A stretch of 64,000 nt of DNA, taken from positions 496,001 to 560,000 of the forward strand of contig NC_008343.2 in assembly GCF_000014285.2 (NCBI RefSeq), read 5' to 3'. Both the position numbers and the translations under genes were made by a program. The notes under the pieces were generated by a model. It did not search any database. It was not told the origin of the DNA and saw only the letters and a list, made by a program, of their open reading frames with translations. Each line of letters opens with the position of its first letter. Position 1 is the stretch's first letter. Shown here one piece after another: positions 45,759-54,697 of the stretch. The stretch comes from Granulibacter bethesdensis CGDNIH1 (GTDB lineage Bacteria; Pseudomonadota; Alphaproteobacteria; Acetobacterales; Acetobacteraceae).

Positions 45759-47578
45759 AACACCTGCGGCAAATGCTGTCGGTGAAGCCTTTTGAGACAG
45801 TCCCCGGGGGGCGCGTGAACAACGACAACCAAACCCGCAGCCTGCCGACCCGGACGCTGCCATTTATTTTTCACTACGTTCGCCGCCATCCTGTCGGGCA
45901 TCTGACCGTCCTGTTATCCGTGCTGATGGCGGTGTCCTTTGCAACGTTCTCCCAATACGGCGTCAAGAATCTGGTGGACGTACTTTCCGGCAATCGTGTG
46001 GATGAAGTCTGGAGCGCATTCGCCATTCTCGCCGGCTTGATCGCCGCCGATAATATGAGCTGGCGTATCGGGGGATGGGTCTCCACCCACACATTCGTCG
46101 CGGTCACAGGCGATCTGCGCCGTGATCTGTTCGAACATCTCACCGGACACTCCCCGGCCTATTTTGCCGATCGCCTGCCGGGCATGCTCGCCGGACGTAT
46201 TACGGCCACCGGGAATGCGATCTTTCAGCTTGAGCAGCTTTTCGCATGGAACGTGTTGCCGCCGACTTTTGCGGTCGTTCTATCCGTGGCGATGCTGGCG
46301 CTGGTCAGCCCGCTGATGTCCGCGACACTGGCTCTGATATCGCTGGGACTGGGGGCCGTCCTGATGATCTGGGCGGCACGCGGCAACCGGTTGCACGAAC
46401 GTTACGCAACGGATGCGGCAAGGGTGGATGGCGAACTGGTCGATGTCATCAACAATATGCCGTTGGTGCGTGCTTTCGGCGCGACGCTGAGGGAACGGGA
46501 GCGATTTGCGGCCCGCGTTCAGGATGAAATGTCAGCCCGTGGCCATTCCCTGCGCTATCTGGAGCGGCTGCGGCTGTTTCATGCGGTGTTTACGGCGGCG
46601 CTGACAGCCGGGTTGCTGGTCTGGGCAATCCTGTTGTGGCAGCACAAGATGGCGAGCACCGGGGATGTCGTTCTGGTGACTACGCTCGGCTTCAATATTC
46701 TGCATGGTACCCGCGATCTGGCCGTGGCGCTGGTGAATATGGTGCAGGATGTGGCCCGTCTGTCGGAAGCTCTGGCAACATTACTGCTGCCCCATGATCT
46801 GCGTGACCAGACGGATGCGCGTACTCTCCCTTCTGCTGTCGGGGCGGTCGAATTCAGGGATGTCACTTTTGCCTATCCGGGTGCCAGCCCAGTCCTGAAG
46901 AAATTCAACCTTGTTGTCCCCGCCGGGCAGCGTGTCGGGTTGGTTGGGCGCTCCGGCTCTGGCAAGACCACGGTTTTGACCTTGATGCAAAGGCTGCGTG
47001 AGCTCGGGGAGGGACAGATCCTGATCGACGGGCACAATATCGCGACCATGACGCAGGAAAGCCTGCGTGATGCGATCAGTATCGTGCCGCAGGATGTCAT
47101 GCTGTTCCATCGCTCGGTGATCGATAATATTCGTTATGGCAAGCCTGATGCGAGCTTTGCCGAGGTGGAGGCGGCTGCGGAAGCTGCGTGCTGCCGTGAC
47201 TTCATCGACGATCTGACCGAAGGATACGATACGATCGTGGGTGACCGCGGGGTGAAACTTTCCGGGGGTCAACGTCAGCGGCTGGCCATCGCCCGGGCTT
47301 TCCTGCGTAATGCGCCTGTGCTGGTGCTGGATGAAGCGACCAGTGCGCTCGACAGTGAAAGTGAACGGGCCGTTCAGAGGGCGCTTGATCGCTTGATGCA
47401 GGGTCGAACCGTGATTGCCGTGGCGCATCGTCTGTCCACGCTAAAGAATTTCGATCGGATCGTGGTGATGCAGCATGGCCGTATCTTGCAGGATGGCTCG
47501 CCGACCGAGCTGGAGCGCAATGACGGGCCGTTCCGGGATCTGTTGCTTCAGCAGACCATGATGATTGCCGCCGAATAA
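45755..47578 (+). CDS. ABC exporter, fused membrane and ATPase domains (MsbA-like)
   Basis: 607 residues. Six membrane helices cover about residues 35-330 (HLTVLLSVLMAVSFATF, VFTAALTAGLLVWAILLW). The ATPase domain carries Walker A GLVGRSGSGKTTV, Q-loop SIVPQDVMLF, signature KLSGGQRQRLAIARA, Walker B VLVLDEATSALDSE and switch His AVAHRLST. It works as a homodimeric or heterodimeric exporter; the substrate (lipid, peptide or drug) is unknown. ATG at 45755 is preferred; ATG at 45704 lies in the same frame and becomes joined to the 45645 start if one copy of the 14-bp repeat is lost. Ends in a strong terminator. Confidence 0.92.
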   Translation: MKHLRQMLSVKPFETVPGGRVNNDNQTRSLPTRTLPFIFHYVRRHPVGHLTVLLSVLMAVSFATFSQYGVKNLVDVLSGNRVDEVWSAFAILAGLIAADNMSWRIGGWVSTHTFVAVTGDLRRDLFEHLTGHSPAYFADRLPGMLAGRITATGNAIFQLEQLFAWNVLPPTFAVVLSVAMLALVSPLMSATLALISLGLGAVLMIWAARGNRLHERYATDAARVDGELVDVINNMPLVRAFGATLRERERFAARVQDEMSARGHSLRYLERLRLFHAVFTAALTAGLLVWAILLWQHKMASTGDVVLVTTLGFNILHGTRDLAVALVNMVQDVARLSEALATLLLPHDLRDQTDARTLPSAVGAVEFRDVTFAYPGASPVLKKFNLVVPAGQRVGLVGRSGSGKTTVLTLMQRLRELGEGQILIDGHNIATMTQESLRDAISIVPQDVMLFHRSVIDNIRYGKPDASFAEVEAAAEAACCRDFIDDLTEGYDTIVGDRGVKLSGGQRQRLAIARAFLRNAPVLVLDEATSALDSESERAVQRALDRLMQGRTVIAVAHRLSTLKNFDRIVVMQHGRILQDGSPTELERNDGPFRDLLLQQTMMIAAE

Positions 47579-47609
47579 GCGGCCAGGGTGCTATTTAAAC
47601 AGGGGTAGG

Positions 47610-47641
47610 GGCTGGGCACTGCAGGTGTCCGGCCTTTTTTT
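47610..47641 (+). terminator. Intrinsic terminator after the ABC exporter
   Basis: GGCTGGGCAC (47610-47619) pairs over 10 bp, two of them G-U, with GTGTCCGGCC (47625-47634), followed by seven T (47635-47641). Confidence 0.88.
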
Positions 47642-47868
47642 ATGCACATCCCTGAGAGGAGAAGCAGAAAAGAGGAGGAAGCCGGCGGGGGATAATCCCC
47701 CGCTGCGGTCTCCGATCCGGCTCCGTCCGTTGATAAGGCTCCACCAGAATGGCGCAGAGGACGGAAGCGGTTTTCAGGCGGGCTGGTTATCACCAACCCT
47801 GTCCGGCCGCCCGATGGCTGGCCGGGTATATGTGCGGGACCGTTGGGCCCGGCTTGGCGGAAGGTATA

Positions 47869-48072
47869 TCAGAACCCTTCACGCTCCAGACGCTTGCGCT
47901 CCAGCTTGCGGGCGCGGCGAACGGCTTCAGCAGCTTCACGAGCCTTACGCTCCGACGGCTTTTCAAAGTGCCGACGCAGCTTCATTTCACGGAAAATGCC
48001 TTCGCGCTGCATCTTCTTCTTGAGCGCCTTGAGCGCCTGATCGACATTATTGTCACGAACCAGAACTTGCAC
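47869..48072 (-). CDS. rpsU: 30S ribosomal protein S21
   Basis: 67 residues, GTG start with AGGAG 11 bases upstream. The sequence [59 protein letters not shown] is typical bS21, rich in Arg/Lys for contact with 16S rRNA near the anti-Shine-Dalgarno region. In-frame starts further upstream to 48165 lack S21 similarity. It has a structured leader (48104-48148). Confidence 0.96.
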   Translation of the reverse strand: MQVLVRDNNVDQALKALKKKMQREGIFREMKLRRHFEKPSERKAREAAEAVRRARKLERKRLEREGF

Positions 48073-48103
48073 TGGGTAGTCATCTCCTTTCTCTGGGCGG
48101 TCT

Positions 48104-48148
48104 GAACCCGGGCCGCACGAACGGGTTCCGCTGGAGACTCCAACGGAA
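48104..48148 (-). promoter_or_regulatory. Overlapping hairpins in the rpsU leader
   Basis: In transcript order, TTCCGTTGGA (48148-48139) pairs with TCCAGCGGAA (48135-48126) over 10 bp around GTC. Then GAACCCG (48128-48122) can pair with CGGGTTC (48110-48104). The two share three bases, so they partly exclude one another. They lie 30-75 bases before the rpsU start and could serve autogenous control or attenuation. Confidence 0.45.
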
Positions 48149-48337
48149 GGCGGGGCGTATAACACAGTTTCGCCGAAGAAAACAAAGCCTGTTTCTGTGG
48201 CCTGATATTTTCTGGCTCTGGCAGGTCGAAACAGGTCTTTCTGATACCGTTTCGTGCCTTGCGGTGTCCGGCTTCGTAACGGACAATATGATCGAAATCA
48301 GGCCAGGTGGCAGTGGCAAATACGGGAGAGGCGAGCA

Positions 48338-48883
48338 ATGTCGATTCTGAAGATCGCACGCATGGGGCATCCCGTGCTGTTGCGTCGTGCAGATCCTGTG
48401 CCTGATCCGACTGCGCCGGAGATACAACGCCTGGCTCTGGATATGATTGAAACCATGATCGATGCCCCCGGTGTGGGGCTGGCGGCACCACAGGTTTATC
48501 AATCCCTGCGCATGTTCGTGTTTCGTGTGCCTGTCTCCCGCGGTGGTGAAGAAGTCTCTCCCACCGTGCTGATCAACCCTGAGCTTGAATGGGTGGGGGA
48601 TGAGATTCAGATGTGCTGGGAGGGATGCCTGTCCATTCCCGGCTTCAGGGGGGAAGTGCCCCGTGCCATGCGCGTCCGTTATCGTGGCATCGGACTGGAT
48701 GGGGCTGTTATCGAGCGTGAGGCCAGCGGCTTTCACGCGAATGTCATTCAGCATGAATACGACCATCTGGATGGTATCCTGTATCCTATGCGCATGAACG
48801 ATCTCGGGAGGCTGGGCTTTGAGGAGGAGATTGCCCGCGCACAGGCAGCCCTGGCAGCGGAACAGAAGGATGATGCAGAATGA
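48338..48883 (+). CDS. def: Peptide deformylase
   Basis: 181 residues. Removes the N-formyl group from nascent proteins. The three motifs are GVGLAAPQ, EGCLS (metal Cys) and QHEYDHLDG (two metal His and the catalytic Glu). ATG at 48338 with GGGAGAGG upstream; an upstream in-frame start at 48254 adds only unrelated residues. The charged C-terminal tail (FEEEIARAQAALAAEQKDD) is short. The stop overlaps the COQ9-like gene (ATGA). A second def copy is common in this group; some of its motif context (VPRAMRVRYRGIGLDG) is family-typical. Confidence 0.96.
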   Translation: MSILKIARMGHPVLLRRADPVPDPTAPEIQRLALDMIETMIDAPGVGLAAPQVYQSLRMFVFRVPVSRGGEEVSPTVLINPELEWVGDEIQMCWEGCLSIPGFRGEVPRAMRVRYRGIGLDGAVIEREASGFHANVIQHEYDHLDGILYPMRMNDLGRLGFEEEIARAQAALAAEQKDDAE

Positions 48884-49524
48884 TTTCCCCGCTGGACTCT
48901 CTGATAGACGACCCTGAGCAGGATAGGGTTATTGCGGCGCTGCTGCCTCATGTTCCGGTTCTGGGGTGGACCGAGGCCGCTTTGCGCAGAGCCTTGAGCG
49001 ATCTGTCCCTGCCACCCGATGATGCGCCTTTATTCTGGCATGGTGGGGCTGCTGGCCTGATCGAGGCATGGTCCGGCTGGCTGGATCGGACCATGATGGC
49101 AGAGGTCGAGCAGGCATCCGGTGTCACGAAACTGAGCGCCCGTGTCCGTCTGGCCATTGTGGCCAGGCTTTCCTTGATGGGGCCGCATCGTGAGGCCGCA
49201 CGCAGGGCCGCTGCGGCATTGGCTTTGCCGGGCCGGGCCCGTGTTGCAGCGCGCTGTCTGGCGCGAACGGTGGATGCAATCTGGTATGCTGCAGGGGATC
49301 GTTCTGCGGATACCAGTTGGTACACAAAACGCATTATTTTGACCGGAATATGGAGCGGGACATTGCTGGTCTGGTTGCGGGAGCGATATGATCATGATGA
49401 AGCCGCACTGGCTTTTCTTGATCGCAGACTGGCTGGTGTCGCACAATTCGGACGCCTGAAGGCACGGATCACGGAAGGATTGGCAGGTGGCCCGTCAGCT
49501 CCCCATTCACACTCGGAGGCATGA
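48880..49524 (+). CDS. COQ9 family ubiquinone-biosynthesis protein
   Basis: 214 residues. The helical, TetR-like COQ9 fold is indicated by IAALLPHVPVLGWTEAALRRAL, GVTKLSARVRLAIVARLSLMGPHREAARRAAAALALP and DAIWYAAGDRSADTSWYTKRIILTGIWSGTLLVWL. COQ9 binds lipids and supports COQ7 in ubiquinone synthesis in mitochondria and alphaproteobacteria. Overlaps def by 4 bases. Confidence 0.9.
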   Translation: MISPLDSLIDDPEQDRVIAALLPHVPVLGWTEAALRRALSDLSLPPDDAPLFWHGGAAGLIEAWSGWLDRTMMAEVEQASGVTKLSARVRLAIVARLSLMGPHREAARRAAAALALPGRARVAARCLARTVDAIWYAAGDRSADTSWYTKRIILTGIWSGTLLVWLRERYDHDEAALAFLDRRLAGVAQFGRLKARITEGLAGGPSAPHSHSEA

Positions 49525-49572
49525 CCCTTCGCAACAGGGCGCAGGAACGCCAATCAGGATGAGCACAGTTTT

Positions 49573-50451
49573 ATGCCCCGCGTCCTGATCACCCATATCA
49601 CCACGTATCGCTATCATCAGCCGGTTTCGCTGGGTCGGCACCGGTTAATGATGCGCCCGCGTGACAGTCATGATCTGCGTATGAACGATGCGACCCTGAC
49701 ATTCTATCCGCCACCCGTGGAGACACGTTGGGCCCATGATGTTTTTGGAAATTCAGTCTGCTATGTGCAGCCTGACCCGGCAGAGTCTGATCGGTTCGAA
49801 ATCACATCACGGCTTGATCTGGATCATTTTCCCAGCAATGAAGATTTGCCGATTGATCCGGTGGCGCGCACATACCCGTTCGGTTATGCGGCCGAGGAAT
49901 TACCGGATATCGCGCGTTTACAGGAACGGCACCATCCCGATCCTGATCACAGGCTGGAGCTGTGGGCACGCAAATTTGTCCGCAAAGGGCGTGCTACCGG
50001 GACGATGCGGCTGCTGATGGATATGACGCGCGCGATTCAGCGGGACTTTACTTATGAAGCGCGCGATACGCAGGGCACCCAGGCCCCGCTCAAGACGCTT
50101 GATCTTGGCAGAGGGGCATGCAGGGATTTCGCCCTGCTGATGATGGAAGCTGTGCGATCGCTTGGTTTCGCGGCCCGTTTTGTCAGTGGTTATCTGTACG
50201 ACCCGGACATAAAAGGTTCCACCATGGTTGGAGGCGCTACCACCCATGCCTGGTGTGCCGTTTATCTGCCGGGTGCGGGATGGGTGGAGTTCGATCCGAC
50301 CAACGGGCTGATCGCCGGGCGTAACCTGATCCGCATCTGTGTGGCCCGCACCCCCTCTCAAGCCGTACCGATTGCCGGGAGCTATATGGGACATTCCGGT
50401 GATTTCGCTACATTGTCAGTCGATGTGCAGATCAAGACGGAAACGGCTTGA
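49573..50451 (+). CDS. Transglutaminase-like cysteine protease family protein
   Basis: 292 residues. The N-terminal beta domain (ITHITTYRYHQPVSLGRHRLMMRPRD) and transglutaminase core are typical. The core has LGRGACRDFALLMMEAVRSLGFAARFVSGYL with the nucleophilic Cys, ATTHAWCAVYLPGAGWVEFDPTNG with His and Asp. No signal peptide, so it should be cytosolic. The reaction is unproven; homologues are peptidases or cross-linkers. It follows the COQ9 gene by 48 bases. Confidence 0.9.
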   Translation: MPRVLITHITTYRYHQPVSLGRHRLMMRPRDSHDLRMNDATLTFYPPPVETRWAHDVFGNSVCYVQPDPAESDRFEITSRLDLDHFPSNEDLPIDPVARTYPFGYAAEELPDIARLQERHHPDPDHRLELWARKFVRKGRATGTMRLLMDMTRAIQRDFTYEARDTQGTQAPLKTLDLGRGACRDFALLMMEAVRSLGFAARFVSGYLYDPDIKGSTMVGGATTHAWCAVYLPGAGWVEFDPTNGLIAGRNLIRICVARTPSQAVPIAGSYMGHSGDFATLSVDVQIKTETA

Positions 50452-50488
50452 TCGCTATGCCGTGCCTTATTGGGCGAGGTGTTTTCTT

Positions 50489-50953
50489 ATGAGTCATTCG
50501 TACCTCTCCCGGATTGTCTGGACCGGTAATCGTGGGTGCGGTACATCCGGCTATCGCGATTATGATCGAAGCTGGGATATTGCGGTGCCGGGCAAGCCAG
50601 TCATCCATTGCTCCAACGATCCGTTGCTCGGTGGTGATACCACCAGAATGAACCCTGAAGATCTGCTGCTGTCGGCCTTAGCCGCGTGCCATATGCTCTG
50701 GTATCTGCATTACGCTTCGGAGTCGGGCATTGTGGTCACGTCCTATGAAGATCAGACTGTCGGTATTGCAGAGGTGGCGGCGGGAGGCGCCGGCCAGTTT
50801 GTGTCAGCAACCCTGCACCCCCGTATCACGGTTCACGCACAGGCCGATCTTGCCGTGGCCGAGGCCATTCATCACCGGATTCATGAAGTGTGTTTGATCG
50901 CCCGGTCGGTGAAATTTCCGGTTTATTGCGCGCCTGAATTTATATCCGGCTAA
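50489..50953 (+). CDS. OsmC-family protein
   Basis: 154 residues. Two conserved cysteines in the OsmC/Ohr positions lie in ALAACHMLWYLHYA and HEVCLIARSV. DYDRSWDIAVPGKPVIHCSNDPLLGGDTTRMNPEDLL is the family N-terminus. These proteins reduce organic hydroperoxides with thiols; this one resembles the OsmC-like third subgroup more than Ohr. ATG at 50489 with a GAGG motif upstream; a terminator pair follows. Confidence 0.9.
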   Translation: MSHSYLSRIVWTGNRGCGTSGYRDYDRSWDIAVPGKPVIHCSNDPLLGGDTTRMNPEDLLLSALAACHMLWYLHYASESGIVVTSYEDQTVGIAEVAAGGAGQFVSATLHPRITVHAQADLAVAEAIHHRIHEVCLIARSVKFPVYCAPEFISG

Positions 50954-50997
50954 GGCGGGCCGGGCAAAACAGTCTGCAACATGGCCTTCAAACGGAA

Positions 50998-51050
50998 AAC
51001 GGCCCCGCAGGGCGGGGCCGTTCCAGACGCCAGCCCGGGGGTGCCGGCGT
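50998..51050. terminator. Two tandem strong hairpins between osmC-like gene and aceA
   Basis: AACGGCCCCGC (50998-51008) pairs perfectly with GCGGGGCCGTT (51012-51022) around AGG. A second stem, AGACGCC with GGCGTCT and inner pairs, follows at about 51025-51050. On the minus strand the first stem is followed by TTCCGTTTG, suiting the end of aceA; on the plus strand it would end the osmC-like transcript. Confidence 0.8.
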
Positions 51051-51219
51051 CTCATCGCGTCGATTGGTCCGAGCCGAGGGGCGACGTCGAACCGATCGGC
51101 GCATCCCTGTCGCGGTGTCTGGAAAGCAGTGTTGCGGAAAGGGGACTCTCCAGCGGTCAGGGACCAGCTCCGGCTGCCCTGTGTTAGGGGGCAGGACAGC
51201 CGGATTTCGTCGTTCCGTA

Positions 51220-52533
51220 TTAGTGGAACTGCTCTTCTTCCGTGCTGCCGGCGAAGGCAGTGGTGGAAGACTGACCCTGAGACACTGCCATGGAGATCGC
51301 GTCGAAGTAAGACACGCCCACTTCGCGCTGATGGCGGGTGGCGGTGTAGCCATCGGCCTCGGCGGAGAACTCGGCCTGCTGCAGCTCGGAATACGCAGCC
51401 ATGCCACGATCCTTGTAGCCACGGGCCAGCTGGAACATGGAGTAGTTCAGGCTGTGGAAGCCCGCCAGCGTGACGAACTGGAACTTGTAACCCATGGAGC
51501 CGATCGCGCGCTGGAATTCGGCGATCTTCTCCGGCGGGAGCTTCTTCTTCCAGTTGAAGCTGGGGGAGCAGTTGTAGGCCAGCATCTTGCCCGGGAACTG
51601 CTTGGCGATCGCGTTGGCGAACTGCTCGGCTTCTTCCAGGTTCGGCTCGCTGGTTTCCCACCACAGCAGGTCGGCATACGGCGCATAAGCCAGGGAGCGA
51701 GCGATCGCGTAATCGACGCCCACGCCTTCCTTGATGCGATAGAAGCCTTCCGGGGTGCGCTCACCGCTGATGAACGGATGGTCGCGCTCATCGACATTGG
51801 TGGTCAGCAGCTGTGCGGCATGGCTGTCGGTGCGGCACAGCAGAACGGTCGGAACGCCTTCGACATCGGCGGCCAGACGGGCTGCGTTCAGGGTGCGGAT
51901 GTGCTGGCTGATCGGCACCAGAACCTTGCCACCCAGATGGCCGCACTTCTTTTCGGAAGCAAGCTGGTCTTCGAAGTGAACGCCGGCGGCGCCCGCATCG
52001 ATCATGGCCTTCATCAGCTCGTAGGAATTCAGCGCGCCACCGAAGCCTGCTTCGGCATCGGCCACGATCGGGGCCATCCAGTGAATGTCGCCATCACGGC
52101 CGGCCTTGGCGCCTTCCATGTGGGCGATCTGGTCGGAGCGACGCAGCGCGTTGTTGATGCGGCGGACAACGGCCGGAACCGAGTTCGCGGGATACAAGGA
52201 CTGGTCGGGATACATTTCACCGGCCAGGTTGGCATCGGCGGCGACCTGCCAGCCGGACAGGTAGATGGCCTTCAGGCCGGCCTTGACCTGCTGAACCGCC
52301 TGGTTGCCGGTCAGGGCGCCCAGCGTGTTCACGAACGGCTCGTTACGCAGCAGCGTCCACAGACGCTTCGCGCCCATTTCGGCAATGGTGTGCTTGACGC
52401 GGAAGCTGCCAGCCAGCTTCTCCACATCGGCCTGGGTATAGTCGCGCTTAACGCCGGCGAAGCGTTCTTCCATATCGAAGGGAACGCTGCCGGCGCCGTC
52501 CGGCGCGAAACAGATGGAGGCCATGTGACGCAT
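51220..52533 (-). CDS. aceA: Isocitrate lyase
   Basis: Cleaves isocitrate to glyoxylate and succinate, the entry to the glyoxylate shunt used on acetate. 437 residues. The catalytic motif KKCGH is in [34 protein letters not shown] and the [13 protein letters not shown] segment are all present. ATG at 52533 with GAGGGAG 9 bases upstream; a longer frame to 52575 is not needed. It faces an ScfR/RamB-type regulator across a 158-base AT-rich spacer with several dyads. No malate synthase is in the window. Confidence 0.98.
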   Translation of the reverse strand: MRHMASICFAPDGAGSVPFDMEERFAGVKRDYTQADVEKLAGSFRVKHTIAEMGAKRLWTLLRNEPFVNTLGALTGNQAVQQVKAGLKAIYLSGWQVAADANLAGEMYPDQSLYPANSVPAVVRRINNALRRSDQIAHMEGAKAGRDGDIHWMAPIVADAEAGFGGALNSYELMKAMIDAGAAGVHFEDQLASEKKCGHLGGKVLVPISQHIRTLNAARLAADVEGVPTVLLCRTDSHAAQLLTTNVDERDHPFISGERTPEGFYRIKEGVGVDYAIARSLAYAPYADLLWWETSEPNLEEAEQFANAIAKQFPGKMLAYNCSPSFNWKKKLPPEKIAEFQRAIGSMGYKFQFVTLAGFHSLNYSMFQLARGYKDRGMAAYSELQQAEFSAEADGYTATRHQREVGVSYFDAISMAVSQGQSSTTAFAGSTEEEQFH

Positions 52534-52606
52534 AATTATTACTCCCTCGGCTCTTAACTGCGCAACATTTGGCACTTTTTTCTGGCTTTGACACCCCTAA
52601 AATTAA

Positions 52607-52672
52607 AAATTTGCTGAAATTTAGTAAATTTGTTTACGCTTTGGTTGTAATTTTGCAAACTGTGTAAATTAC
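52607..52672. promoter_or_regulatory. Operator cluster between aceA and its ScfR-type regulator
   Basis: Three AAATTT-G/A repeats start at 52607, 52617 and 52626. A dyad GTAAATTTGTTTAC lies at 52624-52637. A wider dyad, GTAATTT and AAATTAC with 12 bases between, lies at 52647-52672, and its interior holds TTTTGCAAACTG. RamB of Corynebacterium, a relative of the adjacent regulator, binds TTTGCAAA-like sites at aceA. So these are probably sites for the 52692 product, controlling aceA and itself. Confidence 0.65.
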
Positions 52673-52691
52673 AAAGCGTGAAAATAATGTC

Positions 52692-54086
52692 ATGTCTCGT
52701 CCTCTGATCGGGCGCACCGTGCGCCGGTTGCGACAGGAACGTGGAGAGTCCCAGCAATCGCTTGCCGTGAGGCTGGGGATTTCCGCAAGCTATCTGAACT
52801 TGATCGAGCATGACCAGCGTGGCGTGACGGCATCGTTGCTGATCAAACTGGCCGAAACGCTGCGGGTTGATCTGCGTGCCCTGTCCGGCCAGCAGGAGCG
52901 GCATCTTCAGACTGGATTGCGAGAGGTTTTCGCCGATCCGATGCTGGCGAACGAGAGCGTATCGGTGGAGGAGGTGGAACAGCTTGCCGCCGCCAGTCCC
53001 AACGCAGCCCGGGCCATTCTCACGCTGTATCGGTCCTGGCGTGTCGCACGGGAGGATGCGGGCGGGATCGCATTGCCGTCTGGTCGCCGTATCCTGCTAC
53101 CGAATGAGGAGGTACGCGATCTGTTTGCCGAGCGGCAGAATTACTTCGCGGAACTGGAGGCAGCCGCCGGAGCGATCTGTGCCGATCTGCGCACCACCCC
53201 GGCAGAGGCCAATCATGCCATTGCCGAGCGGCTGCGCGCCCGCCATGGGCTGACCATCCGGGTCGGCCCTTCAGAAGGCGTACACCGTCGTTACGATCCT
53301 TCTGGTTCCAACCTGTTGCTGTCGGAACAACTGCCGCGCGAAAGCCGGGGTTTCCACATGGCCTTCCAGCTGGCCCTGATGGAAACCAGAGAAGCGGTGG
53401 AGGGGGTGATCACGGCCTCCCGTCTCAGCACGCCGGAGGCCGAAGGACTGCTGCGAATCGGACTGCTGAATTATACCGCGGCTGCGATCCTGATGCCTTA
53501 TGAAGCGTTCCGGCATGCGGCCCTGGAATTGCGACACGATATGGATCTGCTGGCGGCACGCTTTTGCGTCAGTTTCGAGCAGGCCTGTCAGCGCCTGGCC
53601 TCGTTACAGCGGCCGGAAGCACGTGGGGTGCCGTTCTTTTTTCTGCGGACGGATGCGGCGGGGAATGTGTCGAAGCGTTTTTCCGCAGCCGGCTTTCCAT
53701 TCGCGCGTTTCGGTGGCTCCTGCCCCCGCTGGGTCGTGCATGAGGCGTTTACTTCCCCCGGCGCCATCCGGGTACAGGTGGCACGGCTGCCGGATGGTGC
53801 GACTTTTCTGTGTTTCGCGCGCTGTGTGCGTGGGGTGGCAGAGCGATGGGGAGATCCGCCGCCGCTTCATGTGGTGGCAATGGGCTGCGACATCGCTCAT
53901 GCACCGGACATTATCTACGGTGATGGTATCGACATCGAACGGGCAGCCGTGGGAATCGGGCTGTCCTGCCGCCTCTGTGACCGGCGGGACTGCCGCAGTC
54001 GCGCCTTCCCGCCGCTCGAACACCGCATTGCGATTGACCCCAACACAACGGCAGAGAGCCCGTATCGCTTTCAGGAGCAACATTAG
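52692..54086 (+). CDS. ScfR/RamB-type XRE-family transcriptional regulator
   Basis: 464 residues. An N-terminal helix-turn-helix covers residues about 8-62 (VRRLRQERGESQQSLAVRLGISASYLNLIEHDQRGV). An IrrE/ImmA-like middle follows in which the zinc motif HExxH is replaced by HMAFQ, then a DUF2083 C-terminus with a Cys cluster (SCRLCDRRDCRSRAFPP). Relatives (RamB, MldR, ScfR) sense acyl-CoA or short fatty acids and control glyoxylate or propionate genes. Divergence from aceA fits a role in acetate metabolism. Confidence 0.9.
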   Translation: MSRPLIGRTVRRLRQERGESQQSLAVRLGISASYLNLIEHDQRGVTASLLIKLAETLRVDLRALSGQQERHLQTGLREVFADPMLANESVSVEEVEQLAAASPNAARAILTLYRSWRVAREDAGGIALPSGRRILLPNEEVRDLFAERQNYFAELEAAAGAICADLRTTPAEANHAIAERLRARHGLTIRVGPSEGVHRRYDPSGSNLLLSEQLPRESRGFHMAFQLALMETREAVEGVITASRLSTPEAEGLLRIGLLNYTAAAILMPYEAFRHAALELRHDMDLLAARFCVSFEQACQRLASLQRPEARGVPFFFLRTDAAGNVSKRFSAAGFPFARFGGSCPRWVVHEAFTSPGAIRVQVARLPDGATFLCFARCVRGVAERWGDPPPLHVVAMGCDIAHAPDIIYGDGIDIERAAVGIGLSCRLCDRRDCRSRAFPPLEHRIAIDPNTTAESPYRFQEQH

Positions 54087-54306
54087 GACTGATTGCCGAT
54101 GCTCTTTCGGATCGGTGCGACTGCGTATTTTTAAGCTCACGTTACAGGCTGATATCGTCCCGTAAGACTCTGACACCAAATATTTTTAGTTCTTTCGATC
54201 ACGAATCGTTGAGTGTGGGTCTTTGGCTGTGCCCCAAAAGACACAGTTTTTTGGACAGAGTGTTGCTAAAACCTCGTTCATTCTTCCTCATACCGACGGT
54301 GCGCCC

Positions 54307-54693
54307 ATGACAACATTGCAGTCCGGTGCGACTATCATTCCGTTCCCTTTTCGGCCGGGCGTCGTAAAGCGCCTCATGGCACGTTCCGGGTTCGGGGAGG
54401 CTTATGAAAGCGATTTTGCCGCCCGCTGGGGATTTGCCCGTGTCACTGTGGTCGATGGCGAGGCGGATACCGATCCCTACATCGCTCTGTATCGGGAGGG
54501 GGAAAGCTGGTCTGCCTGGGGCATCGCCTATGTGGATCAGAAATATATGCCCTGGCATGGCGCGACCGGCCGCGATCTGGGAGAATTCAACACGCTTGAT
54601 GATGCTATGTCTGCTGTCACGATGTATGCTACTCTGCCGCTCACTGCGCCGCGGCAAGCCGATGCGCGGCAGCTGGCAGTTCTCCGCAAATAA
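54307..54693 (+). CDS. Conserved-looking hypothetical protein
   Basis: 128 residues from the ATG at 54307 (an in-frame ATG at 54223 would add 28). It begins with GATIIPFPFRPG and has RVTVVDGEADTDPYIALYREGESWSAWGIAYVDQKYMPWHG, rich in aromatic residues, then NTLDDAMSAVTMYATL. No signal peptide, membrane segment or known domain is visible. Codon use is like its neighbours, so it is probably real. It ends 4 bases from the convergent Rieske gene. Confidence 0.6.
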   Translation: MTTLQSGATIIPFPFRPGVVKRLMARSGFGEAYESDFAARWGFARVTVVDGEADTDPYIALYREGESWSAWGIAYVDQKYMPWHGATGRDLGEFNTLDDAMSAVTMYATLPLTAPRQADARQLAVLRK

Positions 54694-54697
54694 GGGT

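Noticed and set aside
47780-47850. GC-rich stems after rpsU as a terminator
   Set aside because: CCGGCC/GGCCGG pairing is possible but no T-run follows on the minus strand, so I did not call a terminator.
51064-52557. 497-residue open frame on the plus strand opposite aceA
   Set aside because: It is the antisense shadow of a highly conserved isocitrate lyase gene; no domain, and GC-rich codon structure explains the open frame.
53604-54179. 191-residue minus-strand frame at the end of the ScfR-type gene
   Set aside because: Mostly antisense to the DUF2083 part, with no ribosome binding site or family character.
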